Source of the DNA: Crossiella equi | GTDB lineage: Bacteria > Actinomycetota > Actinomycetes > Mycobacteriales > Pseudonocardiaceae | Direction: 5' to 3' | DNA length: 64,000 nt | Assembly: GCF_017876755.1 (NCBI RefSeq) | Contig: NZ_JAGIOO010000001.1 | Span: 8,169,786 to 8,233,785 of the forward strand | Shown: piece by piece, positions 51,724-60,910 of the stretch | Layout: every line of letters begins with the position of its first letter | Numbering within the stretch: the first letter of the stretch is position 1 | Program-made: the position numbers and the translations under genes | The notes under the pieces: model-generated | What the model saw: only the letters and a program-made list of their open reading frames with translations | Databases searched by the model: none | Told to the model about the DNA's origin: nothing

Positions 51724-52106
51724 GTCGTGCCCGGGCGGGTCGGCGAACCCGGCCCGCCCGCGGCCTCGATCACCTCGCCGAGCAGGTCGCGTGCCCCGGC
51801 CAGCTCGACCAGGGCCCGTTCGATGCGCGCCTTCTCCGCCTCCAGCTCCGCGACGAGCCGGGGCGTGGCGCGTTCGGACGGGCCGCCGTCGGCATCGCGC
51901 ATGCACGGCAGCAGCTCGGCGATCTTGCGGCTGTGCAGGCCCGCCGCGAACAGCTCCTGCACCCGGATGACGCGGTCCACGGCCGACTCCGGGTAGTCGC
52001 GGTGCCCGCCGGGCGTGCGCGTGGGCAGCAGCAGTCCCTGTTCCTCGTAGTAGCGCAGGGACCGTTCACTCACGCCGGTCCGCCGGGCCAGCTCACCGAT
52101 GCGCAC
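51720..52106 (-). CDS. MerR family transcriptional regulator
   Basis: A 128-residue MerR protein: MRIGELARRTGVSERSLRYY, then EEQGLLLPTRTPGGHRDYPE forms the winged HTH, followed by VIRVQELFAAGLHSRKIAELLP and a coiled-coil helix RLVAELEAEKARIERALVEL. The region around CMRDADG has one Cys but no clear metal site. It overlaps the phosphatase copy by four bases at the 3-prime end. It is divergent from the deacetylase gene, with a MerR-type dyad promoter between. Confidence 0.92.
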   Translation of the reverse strand: MRIGELARRTGVSERSLRYYEEQGLLLPTRTPGGHRDYPESAVDRVIRVQELFAAGLHSRKIAELLPCMRDADGGPSERATPRLVAELEAEKARIERALVELAGARDLLGEVIEAAGGPGSPTRPGTT

Positions 52107-52121
52107 GCGTGCCTCCGCGAC

Positions 52122-52153
52122 TTGAACTTCACACTGGTGTCAGGTTCTACCGT
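52122..52153 (+). promoter_or_regulatory. MerR-type promoter with dyad between -35 and -10
   Basis: TTGAAC (52122-52127) and TACCGT (52148-52153) are 20 nt apart, the long spacing typical of MerR-activated promoters. The interval holds a 24-nt dyad from GAAC to GTTC with ACAC and GTGT at its core (52124-52147). The start would fall at ATG 52160, so the deacetylase mRNA may be leaderless. Confidence 0.65.
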
Positions 52154-52159
52154 ACCGGC

Positions 52160-53008
52160 ATGACAACCCCGCCCTACCTCTACCGCCCGATCGTCGACCG
52201 CCCGCCGCTGCGCTGGCCCGGGGGCAAGCGGGTCGCGGTCTACGTGGGGCTCAACGTCGAGCACTTCGTGCCCGGCCTGCCGTCCACCAGCATCTGGCCG
52301 CCGACCGCCGAGCTGGTGCCCGACCCGCTCAACCACGGCTGGCGCGACTACGGCAACCGCGTCGGCATCTGGCGCCTGGCCGGGATCCTGGACCGGCACG
52401 GCGTGCGCGCCAGCGTGCTGCTCAACTCCGCCGTGGCCGAGCACTATCCGCGGATCATCGAGGCGGGCCGGGCCCGGGACTGGGCGTGGCTGGCGCACGG
52501 CCGCACGAACTCCGTGCTGCACAACGGGTTCGGGCCGCAGGAGGAACGGGAGGTGCTCACCGACATCGTGCGCACGATCACCGAGGCCACCGGGCGGCCG
52601 CCGCGGGGCTGGATGGGCCCGGCGCTGTCGGAGACCGAGCACACGCCGGAGCTGCTGGCCGAGCTGGGGTTCGGCTACCTGCTGGACTGGACCAACGACG
52701 ACCAGCCCTACGAGCTGACCGTGCCCGGCATGCTCAGCGTGCCTTACACGGTCGAGCTCAACGACCTGCAGGTCTTCGCCAAGCACACCGGGCCGGACTT
52801 CCTGGAGATGGTCAAGGACGCGCACGAGGTGCTGGCCGAGGAGGGCGGACGGGTGCTGCCGCTCGCGCTGCACCCGTTCGTCATCGGCCAGCCCTTCCGC
52901 GCCAAGTACCTGGACCTGGCGCTCGGCTACCTCGCCGCCCAGCCGGACGTGTGGCTGACCACCAGCGACGAGATCGCCGAGCACTACCGCGGCACGCTCA
53001 GCCGGTGA
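52160..53008 (+). CDS. Polysaccharide deacetylase family protein (PuuE/PgdA-like)
   Basis: A 282-residue NodB-fold protein: [20 protein letters not shown] at the first strand, [49 protein letters not shown] (zinc-type His), [33 protein letters not shown] and [12 protein letters not shown]. The first-strand residue that is often Asp reads Asn or Glu here (LNVEHF), so metal use may differ. Relatives include allantoinase PuuE and peptidoglycan deacetylases. Probably activated by the divergent MerR regulator. Its 3-prime end overlaps the convergent ABC-F gene by 11 nt. Confidence 0.88.
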   Translation: MTTPPYLYRPIVDRPPLRWPGGKRVAVYVGLNVEHFVPGLPSTSIWPPTAELVPDPLNHGWRDYGNRVGIWRLAGILDRHGVRASVLLNSAVAEHYPRIIEAGRARDWAWLAHGRTNSVLHNGFGPQEEREVLTDIVRTITEATGRPPRGWMGPALSETEHTPELLAELGFGYLLDWTNDDQPYELTVPGMLSVPYTVELNDLQVFAKHTGPDFLEMVKDAHEVLAEEGGRVLPLALHPFVIGQPFRAKYLDLALGYLAAQPDVWLTTSDEIAEHYRGTLSR

Positions 53009-54563
53009 GGTCCAGGCGGGGCCACGACGCCAGCGCCGCCAACAACCCCCGGTCGTGCGTGGCCACGACCACCGCCGCCCGCGTCGCGGACACCGCCTCG
53101 GTCAGCTCGTCCACCAGCGCGGGCGAGAGGTGGTTGGTCGGCTCGTCGAAGACCAGCAGGTCCGGCCGCGAGGCCAGCCGCAGCGCGAGGTCCAGGCGGC
53201 GCTGCTGCCCCAGGGACAGCCGTGCCACCGGCGTGCGGGCGGCCTCGCGGTCCAGCAGCCCCGAGGCGGTGGGCGACCCGGCCAGCCCGCGCCGCTCGAA
53301 CAGCTGCCACGCGGTCAGCTCGCCCGGCCACTCCGGCACCTCCTGCGCGACCAGCTCGACCCGCGCCCCCGGCACCCGGTGCACCCGCCCCCGCACCGGC
53401 GCCAGCGCCCCGGTCAGCAGGGCGAGCAGCGTGGACTTGCCGGAACCGTTGGCCCCGGTGACCAGCAGCCGGTCCCCGCCGTCGACGGTGATCGACACCG
53501 GACGCTCCAGCCGCCCGGGCACCCGCACCTCCTCCACCCGGACCAGCCCGGCCCCGGCCCGGGTACCGGACTCCGGCCAGCGCAACGACATCGGCGGCTC
53601 GGGCACGGTGACCCGGTGCGCGGCCAGGTCCTCGCGCGCCCGGTTGAGCGCCTGCACCACGCCGGGCGCGCGGGACTGGCGCTGGTGCTTGCCGGTGCCC
53701 TTGTCCGGGCGCCAGCCGGTGCTCAGCCGGTTGCGCGCCTGGTCCAGGGCGGCGGCCAGCTCCCGCTGCGAAGCCTGCTGCTCCTCGTACTCCTGCACCC
53801 AGCGCGCCCGGTCCCGCCGCCGACCCTCCCGCCAGGCGGCGTAACCCCCGGCGTACAGGCGCGGCCGGCCGTCCTGGCTGGGGTCCAGGTCGAGGAACTC
53901 GGTCGCGACCTCGCGCAGCAGCGTGCGGTCGTGGCTGACCAGGGCCAGCCCGCCGCGGTGGCTGCGCAGGCGTTCGGTGAGGAAGGCCAGGCCCCCGGCG
54001 TCGAGGTGGTTGCTGGGCTCGTCCAGCAGCAGCAGGTCGTGCCCGGCGCTGAGCAGGCAGGCCAGGCGCACGCGGTAGCGCTGCCCGACCGAGAGCGTGC
54101 GCAGCTCGCGGTCCCGGTCGGTGCAGGCGCCCAGCCCGGCCAGCGCGATGTCCAGGCGCCGCTCGGCGTCCCAGGCGTCCAGGCGGGTGGCGGCCTCCAG
54201 GGCCCGCGCGTACTCCTCGTCGGCGTCGGCACCCCGCGTGAGCGCGTCGGTGGCGAGGTCGAGGGCGTGCAGGGCGGCCCGGGAGGCGTGCAGCGCCTCC
54301 TCGGTCAGCGAACCGACCGTGCCCGCGGCGTCCAGTGCCTGCCGGGACAGGCCGAACGTGCCGACCCGGTGCACAGTCCCCTGGTCGGGCACGCGCAGCC
54401 CGGCGAGCACGTGCAGCAGCGTGGTCTTGCCGCGCCCGTTCTCCCCGACCACGGCCAGGCGGGACCGGGTGGAGACGGTGACGGACAGGTCGGTGAACAG
54501 CGCGCGCCCGCCGAGGGTGACCGACACCCCGGTGGCGCGCAGATGGGAAACGTTGGTGGACAA
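52998..54563 (-). CDS. ABC-F family ATPase, probable antibiotic-resistance (ribosome protection) type
   Basis: A 521-residue soluble protein with two ABC domains and no membrane part. Walker [15 protein letters not shown] and [14 protein letters not shown]. Signatures: LSVGQRYRV and LSLGQQRRL. Walker [13 protein letters not shown] and [12 protein letters not shown]. The inter-domain linker has [20 protein letters not shown] and [14 protein letters not shown], the arm that reaches the peptidyl-transferase centre in ARE ABC-F proteins. TTG 54563 lies seven bases after GGAG. A leader with a short reading frame and hairpin precedes it, as in drug-inducible ABC-F genes. Confidence 0.9.
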   Translation of the reverse strand: MSTNVSHLRATGVSVTLGGRALFTDLSVTVSTRSRLAVVGENGRGKTTLLHVLAGLRVPDQGTVHRVGTFGLSRQALDAAGTVGSLTEEALHASRAALHALDLATDALTRGADADEEYARALEAATRLDAWDAERRLDIALAGLGACTDRDRELRTLSVGQRYRVRLACLLSAGHDLLLLDEPSNHLDAGGLAFLTERLRSHRGGLALVSHDRTLLREVATEFLDLDPSQDGRPRLYAGGYAAWREGRRRDRARWVQEYEEQQASQRELAAALDQARNRLSTGWRPDKGTGKHQRQSRAPGVVQALNRAREDLAAHRVTVPEPPMSLRWPESGTRAGAGLVRVEEVRVPGRLERPVSITVDGGDRLLVTGANGSGKSTLLALLTGALAPVRGRVHRVPGARVELVAQEVPEWPGELTAWQLFERRGLAGSPTASGLLDREAARTPVARLSLGQQRRLDLALRLASRPDLLVFDEPTNHLSPALVDELTEAVSATRAAVVVATHDRGLLAALASWPRLDLTG

Positions 54564-54607
54564 GAGGATGCTCCGCAGCTCTGGGAGGAGCCGGGCAGCA
54601 CTGGACG

Positions 54608-54635
54608 CGCCGCCCGGTACAGGACCGGAACGGCG
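54608..54635 (-). promoter_or_regulatory. Leader hairpin of the ABC-F gene (attenuator candidate)
   Basis: CGCCG-TT-CCGGT-CCTGT-ACCGG-G-CGGCG (read on the minus strand) lies between the upstream reading frame and the ABC-F start. CTCC segments nearby could also pair with the GGAG ribosome site. Ribosome stalling on the upstream frame could switch between structures. Confidence 0.55.
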
Positions 54636-54664
54636 GGCAGGGAGGAGAACCCGGTGCGCCGCCG

Positions 54665-54715
54665 TCAGGCGGGGGACCAGGGGCGCATGACCGCGCGCGA
54701 ACCCGCGAAGCACAT
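54665..54715 (-). CDS. Leader peptide (upstream ORF) of the ABC-F gene
   Basis: A 16-codon frame, [16 protein letters not shown] and stop, 102 nt before the ABC-F start. An internal ATG gives the shorter MRPWSPA. The short size, position and following hairpin fit ribosome-mediated attenuation by antibiotics that stall translation. No family match is claimed. Confidence 0.5.
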   Translation of the reverse strand: MCFAGSRAVMRPWSPA

Positions 54716-54754
54716 GGCGGCCACGGTAGCCGCGGCCGGGGGAGCGGCCAACCG

Positions 54755-54794
54755 AATAAAAGAGCCCGGTGCGCGGATCAACCGCGCACCGGGC
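54755..54794 (-). terminator. Intrinsic terminator of the aceA-aceB-rraA operon
   Basis: GCCCGGTGCGCGG, a 5-nt loop, and CCGCGCACCGGGC form a 13-bp perfect stem (54764-54794). On the minus strand it is followed by TCTTTTATT. It lies 24 nt after the RraA-like stop. Confidence 0.88.
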
Positions 54795-54817
54795 AACCGC
54801 CGGGCAGGTGCTGGCCT

Positions 54818-55321
54818 CTAGTCGCCAGGCGGGTGACTCAGCACGACCACGCCGTCGTGGTCGCTGACCAGGTACTCGCCGGGCCGGAAGGTGACCCCGC
54901 CGAAGGCCACCTCCACGTCCACCTCGCCGAGCCCGGCCTTGCCGCTGCGGCGCGGGTTGGTGCCCAGCGCCTTGATGCCCAGGTCCAGCGTGGCCAGCAC
55001 CGCGCTGTCCCGGACCGCGCCCCGGATGAGCAGGCCGTGCCAGCCGTTGGCCCGCGCCGTGGCCGCGATCTGGTCGCCGACCAGGGCCGTGTGCACCGAG
55101 GCGCCGCCGTCGACCACCAGGACCCGGCCCTCGCCGTTCTCCGACAGGACCGCCTTGACCAGCGCGTTGTCGTGCTGGCAGCGGACCGTGCGGATGGTGC
55201 CCGCGAAGGTCAGCCGACCGCCGTACTGGCGGAACTGGGAGTCGCAGCTGCGGACCGCCGGGCCCTCCCGGTCGGCCAGGTCGGCGGTGGCCACCGGGGC
55301 GGCGGCGGTGGGCCGGGACAT
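54818..55321 (-). CDS. RraA-like protein (HMG aldolase/oxaloacetate decarboxylase type)
   Basis: A 167-residue RraA-family protein. [15 protein letters not shown] and [20 protein letters not shown] bind substrate. [19 protein letters not shown] carries the Arg-Asp pair retained in class II 4-hydroxy-4-methyl-2-oxoglutarate aldolases and oxaloacetate decarboxylases, and [15 protein letters not shown] follows. RNase E regulators in E. coli share the fold. It is joined to aceB by a TGATG junction, so an enzymatic role on oxaloacetate or a related keto acid next to the glyoxylate shunt is more plausible than RNase control. That preference is inference. Confidence 0.88.
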   Translation of the reverse strand: MSRPTAAAPVATADLADREGPAVRSCDSQFRQYGGRLTFAGTIRTVRCQHDNALVKAVLSENGEGRVLVVDGGASVHTALVGDQIAATARANGWHGLLIRGAVRDSAVLATLDLGIKALGTNPRRSGKAGLGEVDVEVAFGGVTFRPGEYLVSDHDGVVVLSHPPGD

Positions 55322-56883
55322 CAGGCGCGCGCCGCGAGGTGACCGGCGTAGGCCGGGGTGGTGAAGAACGCCGGGGGCCGTTCGGTCAGCGCGTTCTCGT
55401 TGAACAGCACGCGGACCGCGTCCCGGCGCTCCGGGCGCAGCTCCAGCAGCTCCTTCTCCAGGAAGGCCTGCACGAGCTCCTCGGTGACCATGCCGCCCTC
55501 GGCCAGCGGCGTGATGTGGTGCAGCCACTGCCAGACCTGGCAGCGCGCGATCTCCGCGGTCGCCGCGTCCTCCATCAGCCCGCCGATCGCGGCCGCGCCC
55601 GTGCCGTCCAGCCAGGCCTGGAAGTACTGCGCGGCCACCGAGATGTTGCCGCGCAGGCCCGCCTCGGTCACCCGGCCCGGGGTGCGGTCCACCGCCAGCA
55701 GGTCCGCGGCCGTGACCGAGACCTCCTCGCGCAGCCGGTGCCGCTGGTCCTCCTGGGTGAAGGCGTTGGCGCACACCGGGACCAGGCCCGGGTGGGCCAC
55801 CCAGGAGCCGTCGAAGCCGTCGCCCGCCTCGCGGGTCTTGTCCTCATCGACCTTGGCCAGCGCGATCTCGTTGGACTCGGCGTCCTTGCTCGGGATGAAC
55901 GCGGCCATGCCGCCGATGGCGTGCGCGCCGCGCTTGTGGCAGGTCTTGACCAGCAGCTCGGTGTAGGCCCGCATGAACGGCACGGTCATGGTGACCTGGC
56001 CGCGGTCGGGCAGCACGAACTCCGGGCGGTGGCCGAAGTTCTTGATGACGCTGAAGATGTAGTCCCACCGGCCCGCGTTCAGGCCCGCGCTGTGCTCGCG
56101 CAGCTCGTAGAGGATCTCCTCCATCTCGAACGCGGCGGTGATCGTCTCGATCAGCGCGGTGGCGCGCACCGTGCCGCGCGGCAGGCCCAGCTTCTCCTGG
56201 GCGAAGAGGAACACGTCGTTCCAGAGCCGCGCCTCCAGGTGGCTCTCCATCTTCGGCAGGTAGAAGTACGGCCCGAAGCCGCGTTCCACCTGGCGCACCG
56301 CGTTGTGGAAGAAGTACAGGCCGAAGTCGAACAGGCTCGCCGACACCGGCCGCCCGCCCACCACGAGGTGCTTCTCCACCAGGTGCCAGCCGCGCGGGCG
56401 CACCACGATCGTGGCGACCTCGTCCTTGAGGTCGTAGCGCTTGCCGTTCTCGGCGGTGAACCCGATCCGGCCGGTGATCGCATCCACCAGGTTGAGCTGC
56501 CCGGTGACCACGTTCTCCCAGGTCGGCGCGGTGGCGTCCTCGAAGTCGGCCATCCACACCTTCGCCCCGGAGTTCAGGGCGTTGATCGCCATCTTGCGCT
56601 CCGGCGGCCCGGTGATCTCCACCCGCCGGTCCCGCAGGCCGGGCGCGGCCGGGGCCACCCGCCAGGACGGGTCCTCCCGGACCGCCCGCGTCTCGGGCAG
56701 GAAGTCGGGCAGCTGGCCCTCGGCGAAGGCGGCCCGGCGCTCGCGGCGCGCGGCCAGCACCTCCGCGCGGCGCTGCGCGAACTGGTTGTCCAGGGCCACC
56801 ACGAAGTCCACGGCCTCGGGCGTGAGGATCTCGTCGAAGCGTTCGCCCTGCCTGCCGGTGATCTCGGTCCTGCTGTTGAACAT
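55321..56883 (-). CDS. aceB: Malate synthase A (AceB)
   Basis: A 520-residue enzyme that condenses glyoxylate with acetyl-CoA to malate. Marks: [53 protein letters not shown] (catalytic Arg), [37 protein letters not shown] (metal Glu), and C-terminal [15 protein letters not shown] with WQWLHH typical of isoform A. Length fits MSA (about 530), not the 720-residue MSG common in actinobacteria. ATG 56883; 26 nt after aceA and coupled to the RraA-like gene. Confidence 0.96.
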   Translation of the reverse strand: MFNSRTEITGRQGERFDEILTPEAVDFVVALDNQFAQRRAEVLAARRERRAAFAEGQLPDFLPETRAVREDPSWRVAPAAPGLRDRRVEITGPPERKMAINALNSGAKVWMADFEDATAPTWENVVTGQLNLVDAITGRIGFTAENGKRYDLKDEVATIVVRPRGWHLVEKHLVVGGRPVSASLFDFGLYFFHNAVRQVERGFGPYFYLPKMESHLEARLWNDVFLFAQEKLGLPRGTVRATALIETITAAFEMEEILYELREHSAGLNAGRWDYIFSVIKNFGHRPEFVLPDRGQVTMTVPFMRAYTELLVKTCHKRGAHAIGGMAAFIPSKDAESNEIALAKVDEDKTREAGDGFDGSWVAHPGLVPVCANAFTQEDQRHRLREEVSVTAADLLAVDRTPGRVTEAGLRGNISVAAQYFQAWLDGTGAAAIGGLMEDAATAEIARCQVWQWLHHITPLAEGGMVTEELVQAFLEKELLELRPERRDAVRVLFNENALTERPPAFFTTPAYAGHLAARA

Positions 56884-56909
56884 GACTGGCTCCTCCCGTC
56901 TCTGCTGGC

Positions 56910-58178
56910 TCACGCGAACTGGGCGGCTTCGGTGGAGTCCTTGAGCGCGGTGGTCTCGCCCTGCGGGTTGATCGCGGTGCTGATCGCGTCGAAGTAGCCG
57001 GTGCCGACCTCGCGCTGGTGCTTGACCGCGGTGTAGCCCTCGGCCTCGGCGGCGAATTCGCGCTCCTGCAGGTCCACGTAGGCGGTCATGCCGGTGGCCG
57101 CGTAGCCCTTGGCCAGGTCGAACATGGAGTGGTTGAGCGCGTGGAACCCGGCCAGGGTGATGAACTGGAACTTGTAGCCCATGTGCCCGAGCTCGCGCTG
57201 GAACTTCGCGATGGTGGCGTCGTCGAGGTGGCGGCGCCAGTTGAACGACGGCGAGCAGTTGTAGGCCAGCAGCTGGTCCGGGTACTTGGCCTTGATGGCC
57301 TCGGCGAACTTGCGGGCCACCTCCAGGTCCGGCGTACCGGTCTCCATCCACAGCAGGTCGGAGTGCGGGGCGTAGGCCAGGCCGCGGGCGATGCAGGGCT
57401 CGATGCCGTTGCGCACCCGGAAGAAGCCCTCGGCGGTGCGGTCGCCGGTGACGAAGGGCTGGTCGCGCTCGTCCACGTCGGTGGTCAGCAGCGTGGCGGC
57501 CTCGGCGTCGGTGCGGGCGATCACCAGCGACGGCACCCCCGCCACGTCCGCGGCCAGGCGCGCGGCGTTCAGGGTCCGGACGTGCTGGCCGGTGGGGATG
57601 AGCACCTTGCCGCCGAGGTGGCCGCACTTCTTCTCCGAGGCGAGCTGGTCCTCCCAGTGCACGCCCGCCGCGCCCGCGGCGATCATCGCCTTCATCAGCT
57701 CGTAGGCGTTGAGCGGGCCGCCGAACCCGGCCTCGGCGTCGGCCACGATCGGGGCCAGCCAGTGCGGGGCGTTCGGCTCGCCCTCGGCGTGGCTGATCTG
57801 GTCGGCGCGCAGCAGCGCGTTGTTGATGCGGCGCACCACCTGCGGCACCGAGTTCGCCGGGTACAGGCTCTGGTCCGGGTAGGTGTGGCCGGAGAGGTTC
57901 GCGTCGGCCGCGACCTGCCAGCCGGAGAGGTAGATGGCCTTGAGGCCGCCGCGCACCTGCTGCACGGCCTGGTTGCCGGTCAGGGCGCCCAGGGCGTTGA
58001 TGTAGTCCTCGGTGTGGATCAGGTCCCACAGGCGCTCGGCGCCGATGCGGGCCAGGGTGTGCTCCTCCACCACGCTGCCCCGCAGCCGGACCACGTCCTG
58101 TGCGGTGTAGGTGCGCTCGATGCCAGCCCAGCGGGGGTCGGTGGCCCAGAGTTCGGTGAGCTGCTCAGCGGTCAACAT
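56910..58178 (-). CDS. aceA: Isocitrate lyase (AceA)
   Basis: A 422-residue enzyme that splits isocitrate to succinate and glyoxylate. The active-site motif is [16 protein letters not shown]. Other marks: [69 protein letters not shown], and [20 protein letters not shown] 58178 (GTG 58181 adds one residue). It leads the operon aceA-aceB-rraA and is divergent from a RamB-type regulator, which in Corynebacterium represses these genes on non-acetate carbon sources. Confidence 0.97.
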   Translation of the reverse strand: MLTAEQLTELWATDPRWAGIERTYTAQDVVRLRGSVVEEHTLARIGAERLWDLIHTEDYINALGALTGNQAVQQVRGGLKAIYLSGWQVAADANLSGHTYPDQSLYPANSVPQVVRRINNALLRADQISHAEGEPNAPHWLAPIVADAEAGFGGPLNAYELMKAMIAAGAAGVHWEDQLASEKKCGHLGGKVLIPTGQHVRTLNAARLAADVAGVPSLVIARTDAEAATLLTTDVDERDQPFVTGDRTAEGFFRVRNGIEPCIARGLAYAPHSDLLWMETGTPDLEVARKFAEAIKAKYPDQLLAYNCSPSFNWRRHLDDATIAKFQRELGHMGYKFQFITLAGFHALNHSMFDLAKGYAATGMTAYVDLQEREFAAEAEGYTAVKHQREVGTGYFDAISTAINPQGETTALKDSTEAAQFA

Positions 58179-58367
58179 CACGCTGCTCCTTCGAGTCGGC
58201 GGTGGGGCGAGAGGTTGTTGTCAAGGAACATTCCACGAATTGCGGGCAGGGGTCGACGCACGCAACGAGCTAATTTCTGAAAATCTTCCGGCGAGGTTCT
58301 GCGAATCTTGCGAATTCCCTCATTAGCCGGACTGTCCTACGGTGGTCCCACACCGGGGAGGTGCGAC
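58179..58367. promoter_or_regulatory. Divergent control region of aceA and the RamB-type gene
   Basis: A 189-nt AT-richer gap. CTGCGAAT (58299-58306) and TTGCGAAT (58308-58315) are near-identical direct repeats one helical turn apart, and GAATTGCG at 58239-58246 is a related box. They resemble the core of RamB-type sites (TTTGCAAA-like). The GGGGAGG ribosome site of the regulator is at 58355-58361. Confidence 0.5.
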
Positions 58368-59783
58368 GTGGCGAAGACGTTCGTGGGTGCGCGGTTGCGC
58401 AGGCTCCGCGAGGGCCGGGGCATGAACCAGGTCGACCTGGCCCGCGCGCTGGGCATCTCGGCCAGCTACCTCAACCAGATCGAGCACGACTCGCGTCCGC
58501 TGACCGTGCCGGTGCTGCTGCGCATCACCGAGACCTTCGGCGTGGACGCCTCCTTCTTCGCCGCCCAGGACTCCGCGCGGCTGTTCGCCGAGCTGCGCGA
58601 GGCCCTGCCCAACGCCGACGTCTCCTCGGCTGACCTGCGCGAACTGGCCTCGAACCGGCCGGAGCTGGCGCGGGCGGTGCTGGGCCTGGCCCGGCGCAAC
58701 CGCGAGCTGGACGAGCAGCTCAGCGTGGTGCTGGGCGACCGCGCGGCGGAGTCGCTGATCGGCACGCACGAGCGCGTCCGCGACTTCTTCTACACCCACG
58801 CCAACCACTTCACCCACCTGGACACCGCCGCCGAGCAGGTGGCCGGGGCGATCGGCATCCGGCCCGGCGAGGTGCGCTCCGCGCTGGCCGCGCGACTGGC
58901 CGAGAAACACGGGATCCACGTCCGCAACATTGTCGGTGACGTGGCTCACAATGCGTCCTCGGGTGAGCTGCACCACTACGATTCGATTACCCGAACGCTT
59001 TCCCTGTCTTTGCACATGCGGCCCGGTCAGCAGGCTTTCCGGATGGCTACCCAGGTTGCTTTGCTGGAATTCGCACCCGAGCTGGACGCGATCGTGGCCG
59101 AGAGCGAGGAGCCGGACGGGCCGGTGCGCGCGCTCATCCGCATCGGCCTGGCCCGCTACGCCGCGGCCGCCCTGGTCATGCCCTACCGCAACTTCCACGA
59201 GACCGCCGAGCGGCTGCGCTACGACATCGAGCTGCTGGCCGACCACTTCGCGATGGGCTTCGAGACCATCTGCCACCGCCTGACCACGCTGCAACGCCCC
59301 GGGGCGCTCGGCGTGCCGTTCTCGTTCGTGCGGGTCGACCGGGCGGGCAACGTCTCCAAGCGCCAGTCCGCCACCGGCTTCCACTTCTCCCGCTCCGGCG
59401 GCACGTGTCCACTGTGGAGCGTCTACAGCGCGTTCTCCGCCCCGGGCCGGGTGATCACGCAGGTGGCGGCCATGCCGGACGGCCAGCGCTACTTCTGGGT
59501 GGCCCGCACGGTGGCGCGCAGCCGGGGCGGTTACGCCAGTCCGGGCAAGACCTTCGCGGTGGGCCTGGGCTGCGAGATCCGGCACGCCTCGCGCCTGGTC
59601 TACTCCTCGGGCACCGACCTGGACGACGCCTCGGCGGCCACCCCGATCGGTCCGGGCTGCCAGACCTGCGAACGCCCGCTGTGCCCGCAGCGCTCGGCCC
59701 CGCCGATCGGCAAGCCGCTGCGCGTGGACGAGAACCGCAGCACGTTCGTGCCCTACCCCCTGGAGCCGGTGCGCTCCTGGTGA
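58368..59783 (+). CDS. ramB: RamB/ScfR-type short-chain fatty-acyl transcriptional regulator (XRE family)
   Basis: A 471-residue regulator. The N-terminal XRE HTH is RLRRLREGRGMNQVDLARAL, then GISASYLNQIEHDSRPLTVP. A central IrrE/ImmA-like region follows (LALLEFAPELDAIV equivalent; PYRNFHETAERLRYDIELLADHFAM split at residues 305-330). The C-terminal ScfR domain contains FHFSRSGGTCPLWSVYSAF, paired cysteines in GPGCQTCERPLCPQR, and the tail GKPLRVDENRSTFVPYPLEP. GTG 58368 follows GGGGAGG. Position next to aceA supports a RamB-like role in acetate metabolism. The 3-prime end overlaps the prenyl synthase by 31 nt. Confidence 0.92.
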   Translation: MAKTFVGARLRRLREGRGMNQVDLARALGISASYLNQIEHDSRPLTVPVLLRITETFGVDASFFAAQDSARLFAELREALPNADVSSADLRELASNRPELARAVLGLARRNRELDEQLSVVLGDRAAESLIGTHERVRDFFYTHANHFTHLDTAAEQVAGAIGIRPGEVRSALAARLAEKHGIHVRNIVGDVAHNASSGELHHYDSITRTLSLSLHMRPGQQAFRMATQVALLEFAPELDAIVAESEEPDGPVRALIRIGLARYAAAALVMPYRNFHETAERLRYDIELLADHFAMGFETICHRLTTLQRPGALGVPFSFVRVDRAGNVSKRQSATGFHFSRSGGTCPLWSVYSAFSAPGRVITQVAAMPDGQRYFWVARTVARSRGGYASPGKTFAVGLGCEIRHASRLVYSSGTDLDDASAATPIGPGCQTCERPLCPQRSAPPIGKPLRVDENRSTFVPYPLEPVRSW

Positions 59784-60721
59784 GCCGGGTCCTGCCCGGC
59801 GACCATGCGGTCCAGGCCCTTCTCCCGCCACGCGCCGACCACCTGCCGCACCCAGTCGGTGACGCGCCTGGTCAGCGCGGTGTCGGCGGCCCGGCCCAGG
59901 TGGTCCACGGCGTGCTGGAGGTGCTCCTCGGCCACGACCAGCGCGGCGGTGAGCGCGGCGTCCCAGTCCGCCCGCCCGGCGCGCAGCACCTCGGGCGGCC
60001 CGAGCCCGGTCCGCCGCGCCAGCAGGGTCACCGGCAGGGTGAAGTTGCCCAGGTCGAGGTCGTGGCCGCCGCCCTTGGAGCGGTCGGCGGACCGGTCCAG
60101 CCAGGCCCGCACGTCCTCGACGTCGTCGGCGTACTGCAACCCGGTGCCCAGCTCCCGGACCGCGGCCCGCAGGTGCGTCAGGTCCACCGGCCAGGGCGTG
60201 CCGGAGGCCGCGCCCAGGAACAGCGCCAGCTCGATCATCGCCCCGGACTTGCCCACCGCGATGTCCTCGTGCGCGCCGCGCTCCTTGAGCCGCCCGCGCT
60301 GGTCGACCTCGTGCAGCTGCGCCAGGTTGACCCGCTGGCTGGTGGCCAGGAACCGCCCGGCAAGCTCCGGGCCCTCGGCGTGGGCCAGCGACAGCGCGCG
60401 GGTGGCGAGCACGGAGCCGATCAGGATCGCCCGGTCGGTGCCGACCGCCCGCCACAGCGTCGGCACGCCCCGGCGCAGCTCGCCGCGGTCGACGATGTCG
60501 TCGTGCACCAGGGTCGAGGTGTGCAGCAGCTCCAGCGCGGTGCACCGCCGCAGCAGCGCCTGCGACGGCTCGCCCGCCGCGGTGGCGGCCAGCCGCGAGC
60601 GCAGCAGGCGGCCCGCGGCCAGGGCCGGGGCGTGCCGGTCCAGCCCGAACGGGGCCAGCAGCTCGCGGTACTCCCGTTCGACGGCCTTGGTCAGCCGGGC
60701 GGGGAACTCCTCCAGGCGCAT
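59753..60721 (-). CDS. Polyprenyl diphosphate synthase (class I isoprenyl synthase)
   Basis: A 322-residue trans-prenyltransferase. The first Asp-rich motif is LLHTSTLVHDDIVDRGELRRG (DDxxD), and the second is LQYADDVEDVRAW (DDxED). Supporting marks: AAGRLLRSRLAATA (diphosphate-binding Arg), GVPTLWRAVGTDRAILIG, and GKSGAMIELALFLGAASG. Product chain length cannot be told. ATG 60721 lies directly beside a decayed region and has no partner genes for carotenoid or quinone synthesis in view. Confidence 0.9.
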   Translation of the reverse strand: MRLEEFPARLTKAVEREYRELLAPFGLDRHAPALAAGRLLRSRLAATAAGEPSQALLRRCTALELLHTSTLVHDDIVDRGELRRGVPTLWRAVGTDRAILIGSVLATRALSLAHAEGPELAGRFLATSQRVNLAQLHEVDQRGRLKERGAHEDIAVGKSGAMIELALFLGAASGTPWPVDLTHLRAAVRELGTGLQYADDVEDVRAWLDRSADRSKGGGHDLDLGNFTLPVTLLARRTGLGPPEVLRAGRADWDAALTAALVVAEEHLQHAVDHLGRAADTALTRRVTDWVRQVVGAWREKGLDRMVAGQDPAHQERTGSRG

Positions 60722-60863
60722 GGGGCCCGAGGTTACTGGTGCGCCCGGCCTCGGTGCGCGGGATGGCCACCGCCTGGTCGGCGAAGAGCTCCCAGTCCGA
60801 GTAGAGCCGGCGCGCGCGTCCGGCCTCGTCGAGCTGGAGCGCGCGGACCCGGTCGTGGAGCAC
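60722..60863 (-). pseudogene. Internal fragment of an XRE/MmyB-like regulator
   Basis: The minus-strand frame reads VRALQLDEAGRARRLYSDWE, then LFADQAVAIPRTEAGR. The pattern LYxDWExxAxxxVAxxRxxAGR is the hallmark of the MmyB ligand-binding domain of actinomycete XRE regulators. There is no HTH upstream, and the frame runs into the prenyl synthase gene out of phase. So only about 45 codons survive. Confidence 0.5.
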
Positions 60864-60910
60864 CCGACGGACGCGGTGGTCCGGCTGGCCGCACCGGCGG
60901 CCTGGCCCCG

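Noticed and set aside
57018-58280. Long plus-strand frame across the isocitrate lyase gene.
   Set aside because: Shadow frame; aceA on the minus strand has all active-site motifs.
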